Assembly (NCBI GenBank): GCA_910592205.1
Contig: CAJVPJ010000375.1
Location: forward strand, 1 to 26,807
From: Paraglomus occultum
Lineage: Eukaryota; Glomeromycota; Glomeromycetes; Paraglomerales; Paraglomeraceae
Length of the DNA stretch: 26,807 bases
Direction: 5' to 3'
Each line of letters starts with the position of its first letter. Within the stretch, counting starts at the first letter, position 1. The notes beneath the pieces are model-generated. The model saw only the letters and a list, made by a program, of their open reading frames with translations, was not told where the DNA came from and did not search any database. The position numbers were made by a program, and so were the translations under genes. Positions 1 through 10,371 of this stretch are shown in pieces.

Positions 1-1165
1 AAAAATAGATTTTTCATATGTTTTACTATGTGATCGACAAAAATTACGTAGACTTTTGTCCAGTGAGTGTATGTCGAACAAGCGAGAGATGGCCAACTAA
101 TATTTATGTGCCGAATAAAGACTTCCGAAATTTCAAGTAAATATTAATAATATGCTATTAATATTAGTTTACGCCAATTGCTATGTAAACTTGGGAAAAC
201 GTTACCTTTTCTAATGATAATGAGACAGCTTTCCAAATACCACTTTAAAAGTAGGACAAGAAAGTACACCGCCAAGTTAACAAAAAGAAAACTGCCCAAA
301 AATTCTATATCGATCTTTTTACTCACCTGGCTTACTATTACGGAAAACTTACGGACGATAGTGAAAAAAGAGGTTACCATTAGATGTTTTTACTGCTTAC
401 ACCGATTAGAATGATCCACTCTATCGAATTTACGAAAAAATGTTTAGAGGTTGTTATTGAAAGGGAGGCCTAACGATTGACCACTAAATTTTTATTCTTT
501 ATTATTAATGTATATAAATCTTTATGTAAATGATAGTACGTTTATAATCTTCACATTTATTGTTCAAAATTTGTATTTGATTTATTATCCATAGCATGAT
601 TCTCAATTAATCAAGTTGCAAGGGCCTTTTTTTGTTATAATCGCCTGTCGGTATATAATCGCTCCGAGTTTGAACCAATCATCGACGCAAGGTATTGATA
701 TTAATATACGCTAGCAGCTTTACTTAAGAATACAAATAATGACTTCTTAGGCTGTATTATAATAAACTTACAATAATTTTTCCGCGCTCAGAATATATGC
801 AACAGTTACAAACGTATGGGCATTGATATTGTAAACATGTATGGTAGCTGACAGTGTGAGTAAAAATTTTAACTTTTGTATGAACAACTTTTAACATTTA
901 ATCAGCTAAATTAATGGTGACCAAGTACTTACATTTTAGCTACAAGTTTCTGTAATTTTCATAATTTGTGGGTAAAACAGATAATGTTGTTGGGTCATAA
1001 TCAGGTGTATTATTTTCATTCTCGTTACTTATTGATTACTGTATATATAATTTTCAATTCCTATTTTTCAAAAAACAAGCCATGCATCTTTTTCATTAAT
1101 GACACTAATTTTTTACAGTCCTCTGGGATTGTATGCCATGTTTAATTTATCAATAATTTTTAACA

Positions 1166-1320
1166 GTGAAAGTCGATATGATATTACGCACCCAAACGGA
1201 CTTTTCTTTGGAATGGAACTTGTCTACTTAATAAATAATATCTATACAAACTCACAAATTGATATTACAAACTCGCCAATATTACGGACGACCCGACAAG
1301 TCTGTTATATCGACTTTCAC
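1166..1320. repeat. MITE-like inverted-repeat element (about 155 bp)
   Basis: The 14 bp arm GTGAAAGTCGATAT at 1166-1179 is repeated as its perfect reverse complement at 1307-1320. The similarity extends weakly at the outer sides (ACAGT before the left arm, AGTGT after the right arm). The 127 bp interior encodes nothing recognisable. Short size, terminal inverted repeats and AT-rich flanks fit a miniature inverted-repeat transposable element. No clear target-site duplication is visible, so a plain hairpin cannot be excluded. Confidence 0.4.
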
Positions 1321-1938
1321 AGTGTATTATATTCCACATGGCATTAAAGTATATTTCACATCTAACTTAAAATATCAAATACGGAGCCCAGCATCAAATT
1401 ACTTTTATTTCGCTTTTGCTTTACAAATACTGTAGAATAGGTAAAAAAAAACGAGCATTACTCTACGTAATTACCAAAGGCTAGAAAACATTTGGTCGTT
1501 TAAGCATAAGCATGCTCGTGGCATGTTACAATTCTCGTTTGTTTCTTGGCTAACTAGCATATTTAGTGACGTACAAAAATATTTACCATAGTTCCATGCC
1601 TCTTTCGAAAAAATTGAACATGGACCAGTCAACTAATAATCCTGACTTAAAACTCATTGAAATTTGTGGCACATTGTAAAAAAAAAAAGATATCCCAAAG
1701 CATGGCTATCATACTAGTAAATTAAACAATGTGGAACATTTCAAATCAAATTAAGTAGGTACGTCTTTCTTCTGTGCTTGTTAAAATGTGCGATTTTTCT
1801 CATTGCTATTATTTTTACATCTGTTAGCTCATATTTGAAAATTAACAGAGCAACAAAGCCAATTAAGAAAAACCACATTACTATCCATGCAACTATACTG
1901 TGGTATAGCTAAGATGCCAATTATAAGTTCAAACAGTT

Positions 1939-1944
1939 TTTATT
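1939..1944 (-). terminator. Candidate poly(A) signal of the first F-box gene
   Basis: TTTATT on the plus strand reads AATAAA on the minus strand, about 140 bp downstream of the stop codon of the F-box gene that ends at 2082. Position and motif fit a fungal polyadenylation signal, but the motif is common in AT-rich DNA. Confidence 0.35.
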
Positions 1945-2081
1945 GTAAATCTCGCACAAAATCAATATTGGTATACTTGTACAATTTACATAAAAATCAA
2001 CAAAGTCAAAATTGTCTTCAATGATATCTGTATATTTGAAATATAATTATTGGCAAACAAAATTACACTATCTAAAATATT

Positions 2082-3920
2082 TTATAAGCTGTTGTAGACA
2101 TTATATGCAGTGTATTCTGCAAAAATGTCGGAATAATCAAACCTACCAACATAGGTATCCTGTGCAATGTATTCATCAAGGTCATTACTGACAACATCTA
2201 CATTTGTATTCATAGAAGGGGTAGAGACATCAAGAGTAAAGACATCATCCTCATATGTAATAAATTCACTAAAATCATACTCAAAAAAGTCTACTGTACG
2301 AGGATATACATAAATGTTATCAAACATACTTGCATCACTAATATATTCACCATCTCTGACAAAATTGTCAATTATACTCCTCAATTTATGAATGCAATCC
2401 CTACTGACCAGTCCAATGTCATATTTAACCCTCAATGTTTTTAGTGTATCACTGAGGTGGTAAAGAATCACATTGAAATGTGCTTCAGTAATCTCAGAAG
2501 AATCATCAATTATCAATGATCTCAGAGAAGGTCTTGATTTTGATAGAAAATTCTCCAAAGAGTCTACCTCAAAGTTTCCTGTATTGCACAATTCTAAGTA
2601 ATATAAATGTGGGATTGAATGCTTAGACAAAGCATTGAAAAGCCCATCAGAATAACTTTCTCTCAAAGGTGATGAATACCTTACTAATAAAGAATGTAAA
2701 TTTGGTAAATTTGCCACCATAAATGCAAGAGAAATGCTTAATTCTTTGTACACATCAATAGATAAATGTGAAAGACTGTTACAAGTCTGTGACATAACTC
2801 TTAAAACACTGTCAGACAATTTTTGCTTTTCAATGCTGATCTCAATAAGTGTCTTTCCATGTTTATGCAAAATGAGTTCCCATATTTCATCTGATATAGG
2901 TGTGTTCTTAACAGTAAGTTGTTGCAAACTCGGTAAATCTGCCATAATAAATGGCTTAATTCCATGTGTTGTCATTATAGTGCAATAAAGTAACTCAAGA
3001 TCCTTCAATTTGTTTAGTTTTGCTGCCTCAAAGCTTGAACAAGTTGAACCAAAGTTGACACAAGCAAATTTAATAGATTTAAGAGAAGCTGATTGTAATC
3101 TCATTAATTCCATTATTGATCCCATATCTGTATACAGACTTTTTATTGTAATTGACTTCAGTTTATGTTGAACCTGGACAAGTCTTTGGAAACTATCTCT
3201 TGACTTCTTTTTAAGATGATATTTTCTGTAGTAAAAGTCAACTGACAGAGATTCCAGATTATGTGCTACTCTTGACAGTGCTCCAAAGACCCTCCTGTGA
3301 GATCTTTTTGATTCCCAGGTAAAGCTTTTCAATTGTAGTAACTCTTTTGTGGGAACAATAAATCGACTCAGCTGTTGGTAAGATAAGACATTCCATGGTG
3401 TAAGTGAGAGAATCCTTAGTTGTTGACAGTATTGGATCGCAAAACTGATAATCCTCACTGTTAGTCTTTCAGTCCTATTCATGTTGTCTTTTGTATCACA
3501 TGAATATCTACCATATGATAGATCCAAATTGAGCCAATATACAACAAGTTTCCATACTTCATTGAAGTGAATCTCTCTTAAATATCGACTATAGTCAAAT
3601 GAAGCTTCTTTGTTGGATTTTTTTTCCAAGATTTCCAACTCTTCTTTTATGTCATCTACATTGGTAAAACATTCAATGAAAGTTTTCATGAGGTTTTCTG
3701 CTCTTTGTCTTGATATTAGTTTAAGTGTTTCTGTCTTGTATCTAGAGTTCTCTGACTTTAAACAAGTATACAGCAAAGTAAAAGGTTTGGCCCAAAGGTA
3801 TTGTATAGATGCTCTATACCAATTTCGGTTTATTAGAATACAAGAATGAAGGGCTGCAGTATCATTAATGAGCTCGTTTAAAATCATGGTAAGAAGTTCT
3901 GGAGGCAAAGCTACAGCCAT
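2082..3920 (-). CDS. F-box / leucine-rich-repeat protein (paralogue A, 612 aa, single exon)
   Basis: Predicted substrate-recognition subunit of an SCF (Skp1-Cullin-F-box) ubiquitin ligase, by family. The F-box is at about residues 5-47 (MAVALPPELLTMILNEL, then CILINRNWYRAS and YLWAKPF). It is followed by a long stretch with irregular leucine-rich repeats to about residue 510 (motifs LESLSVDF, LKDLELLYC, LQQLTVKN, PSLRSLIIDDSS). A C-terminal tail of about 100 residues, rich in Asp, Glu and Tyr, has no counterpart in the neighbouring paralogue. I start at the ATG at 3920 (context AACATGGC) because it aligns with MAANLPPE of the paralogue. An in-frame ATG at 4010 would add 30 residues including a hydrophobic run and is less likely. 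No intron is needed. The target protein cannot be read from the sequence. Confidence 0.85.
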   Translation of the reverse strand: MAVALPPELLTMILNELINDTAALHSCILINRNWYRASIQYLWAKPFTLLYTCLKSENSRYKTETLKLISRQRAENLMKTFIECFTNVDDIKEELEILEKKSNKEASFDYSRYLREIHFNEVWKLVVYWLNLDLSYGRYSCDTKDNMNRTERLTVRIISFAIQYCQQLRILSLTPWNVLSYQQLSRFIVPTKELLQLKSFTWESKRSHRRVFGALSRVAHNLESLSVDFYYRKYHLKKKSRDSFQRLVQVQHKLKSITIKSLYTDMGSIMELMRLQSASLKSIKFACVNFGSTCSSFEAAKLNKLKDLELLYCTIMTTHGIKPFIMADLPSLQQLTVKNTPISDEIWELILHKHGKTLIEISIEKQKLSDSVLRVMSQTCNSLSHLSIDVYKELSISLAFMVANLPNLHSLLVRYSSPLRESYSDGLFNALSKHSIPHLYYLELCNTGNFEVDSLENFLSKSRPSLRSLIIDDSSEITEAHFNVILYHLSDTLKTLRVKYDIGLVSRDCIHKLRSIIDNFVRDGEYISDASMFDNIYVYPRTVDFFEYDFSEFITYEDDVFTLDVSTPSMNTNVDVVSNDLDEYIAQDTYVGRFDYSDIFAEYTAYNVYNSL

Positions 3921-6329
3921 GTTGAGAGTAAAATATAGGGATAATGTGAAAAACGGAAGGGTGTAAAAGCTGTAGTGGCTGTTATTTCTTATCCTGAGAT
4001 CATGCAACACTGACGACCTATTACGCTATGGTCGATCTTACTAATAATAGAGAATACATTCACAATTATGCAAAGAATTCCGATTGGTGTCAATCAACAA
4101 TTTCTTGATATACAAGTGTGGGTACGCAATGCAAGCCTTTGTCGATTGTCCCCTACTGTGTAAGTGAAACTAACCACAACAAAGCAAACGTGTATTGGCT
4201 GATTAATGATCGACAATTTCATAACGCAAGCTGTAAAGGTTGAAGGAAATCGACGCATCGCATGAATACAACATAAGCGTAACTTTATGACCGTCGAGTA
4301 TTTGGGGAAATGGGACGTATTAAGCGATGAAGATATAGCAACAAACAAAATGGACCGAGGTTATCTTGTCCACACAGCTCGATAAGATGCGGAGGAAATC
4401 GGCGTAAGAATGACGGTCTATGGGGCTAACCACAACCTTTTTAATCCCAAGGAATCTGCGCCCTTTCTGCAAGTTTCTATGCTGCGTGCAAAAGGCGCAT
4501 CTTCACTTTATTAAAGTTATTAGCAAACCGGTTATCATTGCTAATATCAGTAATTAATAATTCAATACCCAATTGTTCAAACGATCCGATTATGTCAGAC
4601 TTTATTTCCATTATTCAAAATGATCTGCATTTGTAGTACCTGCGGCTGAAAGCTTCTTCGAAATAATAAAAGAAGGGACTGATGATCGACATGTTATTTG
4701 ATTTTCTACATTCCTTATACCACGCCGACAGTATTAGCAGACGTGTAATAATATACACAACAAATGATTTGACCTACTGAATAACAACCTCTGACTAGTC
4801 GCTGGTTAAATACAACCCCGACCATTTGCATGCTTACACAGCTTTTGTACAGATGTGTTAGCGTGCACATTGCTTATTCTTATTACAATTAAATTTCTAT
4901 TCGAATCATGGTGACGTCTGAATGATTCTATTCTAACGTAATGCAAGCGATAAGAAATTACATATAGCACAACGCTTGTAAGGTTTTAAACCTTTTCTTT
5001 TACTAAGCATCGATAACACGAGCAAGATAATAACGAATGGATTATGGTCACTTATTAATTTCTCTAAAACGATAGTTGTTCAGACAACAATCTGGTCTTG
5101 CACATACGGCCAAACGAAAAATCGTATGCAAAACATCCATAAGACTATTAGACCGTCCTTTTTACAAGACGGGTTGATTACATCTTGAGGGAGAAGTGTA
5201 AAGTAACTCTCAGGGGCAATACCTTTTGAAGTAACAACCATTTAAGTATTGTTTCAGGTACCAATCTAAATATAGATGAATAGATTCCAAGACGCCAAGA
5301 AATAGGAAAGTCGCAGATATGGCTATCGTGTACAAGCCGTTGATCGTTTTTTAAACAGTCGATTTGTCTATAAATATATCTTGCCATAGATGGCCTTTCT
5401 ATTTGACTACGTCATCGTCACAATTGATTTAACACGTTAAATGCTGTTCAAAGACAACATGAGCAAGTGGATTTATATCGCTTTCAGTATTGCATGTTAT
5501 TTGGGAAATTCTCGGAAAGATATTCCATCTTGACAGAGCGATGAAGTTATTACATGCGTGTAATAATAACTACAAGTCTTCCAAGTCTGAAAATAAAAAA
5601 TGTGTATTTACTTATAGTTCTATCCGTCTTAGTTGATAGTTGCATTAAATATAATAAAATTTTGGCAGTTCTGACTCACGACTTTTAAATTCATAATAAG
5701 TTTCGACATTATTAAATAGCCAGATAACGATGTAAGCATGACGACAATGACAGCTTCTACCATTAACAAAGACATTAAATAGTGTTTCTGTTCTCTATTC
5801 CTTATGGACGCATAAAGACAAGAAAAGGATAACATCTAATCATGTTTTATTTAGAAATCTCTTTCCGCAACAACACATATTAATTATAATATGTTTCTTT
5901 TTATAGACTGATCGCCATAACATTGACCATTCCAATAAATATGTAACATAACTTGTGGAGAATATGGCTCGGAATAAGCCATGTATGGAGGGTGCTCGGA
6001 TGGAGGGTTCACTGTACTTTGCTGCCATAAGCACCCATCGTGAATAAGCCTCTACAAGTAAATTTCGATGATGTATGGACAGCTACTAATAATCCATCGA
6101 ATAATTACGATATTTATATTCACGTTCCTTTAATATATTCTGCATCACCTTCACACCTATTACTATCGGTTCAATTACTGCGATTACTACCAAGTCCTCT
6201 TAAGGTTAAATTATATTTCACGTAACGAGTGTATGGTAAGAGTTTTTTCTCTAACTAACACATTTTATTTCAACGTTTGAAAAAATAGAGCGCAAACCAT
6301 AATTATACTGATTTCAGATTAATATAAGT
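3921..6329. other. Intergenic region between the two F-box genes; no gene seen
   Basis: About 2.4 kb of AT-rich DNA. Short open frames (for example near 4094-4348, 5178-5387 and 6040-6225) show no domain, no paralogue in the window and no splice-linked continuation. It contains the promoter of paralogue A at its left end and the 3' flank of paralogue B at its right end. Confidence 0.5.
6264..6269 (-). terminator. Candidate poly(A) signal of the second F-box gene
   Basis: TTTATT on the plus strand gives AATAAA on the minus strand about 60 bp after the stop codon of the F-box gene that ends at 6330. Confidence 0.4.
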
Positions 6330-7895
6330 TTATGCCCAGACTGGACACAGATCACTATTAATATTAGGACTAACGTAGCTATCTAAATGAGCGATTACAT
6401 TGCTTACGTGTGAAATCATGCTCGTCTGTTCACCGTTAAATTTAAATTTCAAAGTCCTTAATGAGCGACCAAGATATTTGAGTAAAATCTTAAGATGTGC
6501 ATCAGTAATACGAGATGTATCATCAATTATCAATGACCTAAGAGAAGGTTTAGAATTCAGCAAAAAGCTCTCTAAAGATGTAGGTTCAAAGTGACTCATA
6601 TCATGTAATTCTAAATTATATAAATGCGGAAATTCATACTCGGAAAACTTATAGAAGAAATTAGTAAAGTTTTTTAAACCTGACAATACAAGAGAATGTA
6701 TGTTCGGTCGATTTGACACAGTATATGCAACAATAGGTAACTGGTTTTCCAATATGCCAACCGATAAATATTCAAGTTTGCAGCAAACTTGTGATATGGT
6801 TATAAAAACATCGTTAGGTATTACTTGCTTTCCAATTTTTAGACTTACCAATTTCCCCCCATGCTTTTCCAAGATTCTCCTCAGAATCTCACATGACATT
6901 TCTGTACCTCTGAAAGTAAGCTCTTGTAAGTGGGGAAACTCAGTTTCAATCATTGGTTTCACAGTGTCTATCATTGGTATTTTACATGAACGCAAGTCAA
7001 TGCTCTTCACTCGACGAAACTGCGATGGTTTGAACTGCATATTTTCGCCTGATTGGAATTTGACTCCCAACAATATAATTGATTCGAGACAATTTGATTT
7101 TACGTTTAGTAACTCGAATATTGAAGCCATGGTTGTGCTTAACCGTTTCACGTGAACTGTTTTTAGATAACGCTGCGTCTGAATTAGTTTTTGAAGACTT
7201 GTCTTTGCGGATTTCTCCAGGAATCTGTCTTGGAAATCAACTGATAGCGATTCCAAATTATGCGAAAATCTTGAAAATAATTCGAGCATCTTGTCGTTTG
7301 CCACTCCAGACAACTTGAAAGCACAAATTCTCAAATGCGGCAGACTTTTTACAGACATGAGAATTTCACTTATTTGTTGATAATATGACAGCCGCTTTGG
7401 TGCTTCTAGTGTGAACGTCCTTAAATGCTGGCAATACAGAATAGCCAAGCAAACGATTTTAACAGCCAATTTTCCAGAATTACGCATAGTTAGTGAAAGA
7501 CTTTCGTAATCTCCACCATATGGAGTACACCAATCCCTTACGAGGGACCAAACTTCATAAAAGTGAATTTCTTTTAAATATACGTTGTAATTAAATGGCG
7601 GCTTTTTCTCATACTTTTTTGTCAAAACACTGACATCTTTTTTAATCTCTTTTACATCAGTAATGCTTCGGATAAATGTTGTCAAAAGAGATTCCGCTTT
7701 TCGTTTGCATAATCTCGATTTTATATAACATTCGCGCTTATTGTACAACAGCGTAAACGGTCTGGCCCAAAGATGTCTAATAGCAACTATGTGCCAGATT
7801 CGATTGGTCAGAATACATGCATGAAGTGTCTCTTTATCATACGCGCAGGCGTTTAAGATCATACTGAGAATCTCGGGAGGTAGATTGGCAGCCAT
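6330..7895 (-). CDS. F-box / leucine-rich-repeat protein (paralogue B, 521 aa, single exon)
   Basis: Second F-box protein on the same strand and a clear paralogue of the gene at 2082-3920. Shared blocks in the same order include LPPE(I/L)L, the AxxLWA(R/K)PFTLLY segment, (K/R)EIHF(Y/N)EVW, NLESLSVDF, PHLYNLEL/IPHLYYLEL and PSLRSLIIDD. The F-box lies at about residues 1-45 (MAANLPPEILSMIL, CILTNRIW, HLWARPF), followed by degenerate LRRs to the end. It lacks the acidic Tyr-rich tail of paralogue A. The start at 7895 is chosen by alignment to paralogue A; an in-frame ATG at 7910 would add MSISK. By family it would link substrates to Skp1/Cullin for ubiquitination. Substrates are unknown. Tandem same-strand placement suggests an old local duplication. 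Confidence 0.85.
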   Translation of the reverse strand: MAANLPPEILSMILNACAYDKETLHACILTNRIWHIVAIRHLWARPFTLLYNKRECYIKSRLCKRKAESLLTTFIRSITDVKEIKKDVSVLTKKYEKKPPFNYNVYLKEIHFYEVWSLVRDWCTPYGGDYESLSLTMRNSGKLAVKIVCLAILYCQHLRTFTLEAPKRLSYYQQISEILMSVKSLPHLRICAFKLSGVANDKMLELFSRFSHNLESLSVDFQDRFLEKSAKTSLQKLIQTQRYLKTVHVKRLSTTMASIFELLNVKSNCLESIILLGVKFQSGENMQFKPSQFRRVKSIDLRSCKIPMIDTVKPMIETEFPHLQELTFRGTEMSCEILRRILEKHGGKLVSLKIGKQVIPNDVFITISQVCCKLEYLSVGILENQLPIVAYTVSNRPNIHSLVLSGLKNFTNFFYKFSEYEFPHLYNLELHDMSHFEPTSLESFLLNSKPSLRSLIIDDTSRITDAHLKILLKYLGRSLRTLKFKFNGEQTSMISHVSNVIAHLDSYVSPNINSDLCPVWA

Positions 7896-8755
7896 TTTCG
7901 ATATAGACATTGAAAGGCAAAAGCCGCATCAGTTTATAAAAATCATTTGATCTGCAAATCTTACTAAATATGTGTTATTTTCGTTATTCCAAAAATGTCA
8001 AAATATTCAAAGCAATGTGTGACCAGTGTGAAATAGGTAATAACATAAAAGGCGAGAACTGGAATGCATTACAAACTATAGTTTGCAATTACATCAATAC
8101 ACAAGCACAAGGGAATATATTGTAGCGTATCACATTCTTTTCACTTTATATCACAAAGATCTTTGTTCTGGTTAATAGTTTAGTATTACGTTTAAAGGTA
8201 GCTACCATGACGTAATCACACTTTTCAAGCTCTTCCTACCGCATCTGCTACAAATCAAGTGATGATTCTCTGACTGCATGCTAAGAACTAATTTTTTGGA
8301 AGCTCAGTTAACAGACATCATATGTATGTCGCGCAACGACGTAGTTGACTCTCTACAATTACAGTTTTCGATAAGGATAATTCTACAATTAGATGTCTAA
8401 ATTGTACGCTTGTCGTGTGATATCACTCGTACAAGTTCCAAATTCAAATGTACGACTCCCCAACGGTTGTTATTTCCGGATGGGAATTAACCGCAGAATT
8501 AAAATTTTATTACAATGTACAGTATTGGAAGCTACTAGTAATTATGTCGTCTTATAATTAGTATAGGGGAAAATTGAATAAATATCATCACTTTTCGACA
8601 ATCTATTTGATGCAATCGGTTTACCTTGTTAACCATGGGGAAATCATTTCTGCTAAAATAATGCAACTAAATTGCGTGATTAGATGTTTATGGACCATCA
8701 TGTGGTCTCTCGTTAATTCATCCAAGAATGTTTATTTCAATCAATGAATGATTGA
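7896..8755. other. Intergenic region; promoter side of F-box B and 3' flank of BUD13
   Basis: About 860 bp with no supported gene. It holds a candidate AATAAA (minus strand) at 8731-8736, just after the BUD13 stop codon. Nothing else stands out. Confidence 0.5.
8731..8736 (-). terminator. Candidate poly(A) signal of BUD13
   Basis: TTTATT on the plus strand (AATAAA on the minus strand) about 20 bp after the BUD13 stop codon at 8756-8758. It is close to the stop, as is common in compact fungal 3' UTRs. Confidence 0.35.
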
Positions 8756-10114
8756 TCACATATCTTCGACGGACCATCGGTATGCCTCAACTTCTAGTGC
8801 TTTACGAGTATTCTGTCGAGCGAAATGTTCTCTCTCAAAACCGTTGGATCTATCTGGTAAAAAATCAGATAAATGCATCAAATATTAGAGACTTGCCAGT
8901 GAATAACGTTACGTCGGATGGAGTAGATACTTCACCTACACCATCCCATCGATACCCAGGTTGTATGCCAAATCTATTCGGGGGGGCTGTTCCTTGATAT
9001 TTGGGAATGTTTCTATCTTTGATTTTCTTTGTCTTGAAATAAATAATGCATAAAGACAAGATGCCTGTAAATACGTCGAATCTTATTATCAACGAGCAAC
9101 AATTATCTTACTTTTGGTAAAAATATAGCAGCAGGATCATTCCAACGTTCTCGTGCTTTCAACTCTTCGTTTAATTCTGCGTCATCCTTGTATCTGCAGT
9201 TGTAAACAGATAAATCATATGCCATTATTAAATTACGTATAATAACAGTAAATCACCTACATTGCCAAAGGCTTATCCTTCATGGTACGTTCTTTCTGCT
9301 TTTTATCTTCGTTACCCCATTTTGCTCTCTTTTCCTCTTCTTCTATTTTCTTTCTTTCTGCTTCACGTTTCGCATTCATATCAATTTTTCTACCTTTACT
9401 CAAACAACAATTTTATTAGTTTACATTTGATCTTGTCAACAACCCGGTAAATGAGCATGTTTTCTATTCACCATATTTATCACGATGCACGATTTCAGCA
9501 TTGGCTCCAGTTTCGTAACCCTTATTATCTTCTTCGCGTTTTCTTTTCCGTTTATCAAGCATTTCCTGAACTTGATCTGCGGATAGCAGTCCAGCAGGTA
9601 GTCCAGAGGCCATAGTAGGTTTTGATGTAGATGCATCTAATTCGAGTAAATTGGTTAACTTGTGAGTATCGACGAGAACAACCAAGCGATGGCGATTCCT
9701 TTTCATAAACAATTGTGTCACACCTGAAGCGGATTTCTTATCCGCAGGAGTCTTTTCCTCAATTTCGCTCTTAATGGGTTTCCGATTGCTAGTATTTTCA
9801 TTATCTTCGTCTTCGCCCTGAATTGGTTTCCATTTAGAGGTCTTTTTAATCTCTGACTCACCCTCGTCTTCTTCTTCATCTTCAGGGTTGACAGATTTCC
9901 AGCTAGGAAAACTGTCGTTCCACTCGTCTTCAGGCTTGACGGATTTCCAACTATTTGTCAAGTCGTCATCATCTATTATAGCATAATTTCCCGAAGATTG
10001 TCCTTTAGTTATGCTAATCGGTTTCTGCTTCTTTTTCTTCTTTTTTTTTAATTCGTTGGAAGTGGAAGGCGTTGCGCCATACTTTTTTTCAAGATATTCT
10101 TCCAAACTCGACAT
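8756..10114 (-). CDS. BUD13: BUD13/CWC26 homologue, pre-mRNA splicing factor of the RES complex (5 exons, 350 aa)
   Basis: Nuclear splicing factor of the pre-mRNA retention and splicing (RES) complex, by family. Exons on the minus strand: 10114-9472, 9393-9261, 9193-9112, 9032-8936, 8853-8756; all four introns (67-82 bp) are GT-AG and frame is kept throughout. The N-terminus [13 protein letters not shown] followed by a Lys run is typical of the family. The conserved C-terminal domain is complete: [19 protein letters not shown], an E/K/R coiled region, [42 protein letters not shown], and the terminal YRWSVEDM. A variable acidic middle part carries degenerate repeats of the form WKxVxPEDE. An in-frame ATG at 10153 would add 13 residues; I prefer 10114 because it matches family N-termini. 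Upstream it faces the PPP4R1-type gene head to head. Confidence 0.93.
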
Positions 10115-10371
10115 TTCCAAAAAGTGTCTGGTGACGCTGGTTTTTGCTACCATATAGTAATACCTGTCATCTTAACCCGTGACACCAGCCCAACCTTGTT
10201 TAAGTTCTTTAGATAATTTTAGCAGAGTGATTACATCACTTTGCATTACCAGCAAAAAAATTATCTTTGCAAACTTGACACACGCACACACAGCACACAC
10301 AAACACACATATACGAACGTAATCGAATGCTATCGTCGTCTTCCAGGAATTCAGAATAGAAAAGTAGTAAA
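10115..10371. promoter_or_regulatory. Shared divergent promoter region of BUD13 and the PPP4R1-type gene
   Basis: Only 257 bp separate the two start codons, so both promoters and 5' UTRs must lie here. A (CA)n-rich tract at about 10277-10311 sits inside it. I see no convincing TATA box. Coregulation of the two genes is inference from the head-to-head arrangement. Confidence 0.6.

Larger units (their letters stand above)
1..2081. other. AT-rich intergenic DNA without a recognised gene
   Basis: No reading frame here has a recognisable domain or codon pattern, and the small open frames near 144-414 exist on both strands at once, as expected by chance in AT-rich DNA. The only structured items I see are an inverted-repeat element at 1166-1320 and a candidate poly(A) signal for the downstream minus-strand F-box gene at 1939-1944. 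An upstream or exon-poor fungal gene cannot be excluded, but nothing supports one. Confidence 0.5.

Noticed and set aside
661-690. tRNA-like B-box on the minus strand (GGTTCAAAC)
   Set aside because: The flanking bases do not form a T-stem, and no acceptor or anticodon arm can be drawn around it.
1099-1347. 82-codon open frame
   Set aside because: It spans an inverted-repeat element from one arm to the other, has no recognisable domain, and both arms would be translated as unrelated peptides.
6040-6225. 61-codon open frame starting at a GTG
   Set aside because: No ATG start, no domain and a stop directly upstream; not supported as a eukaryotic gene or exon.
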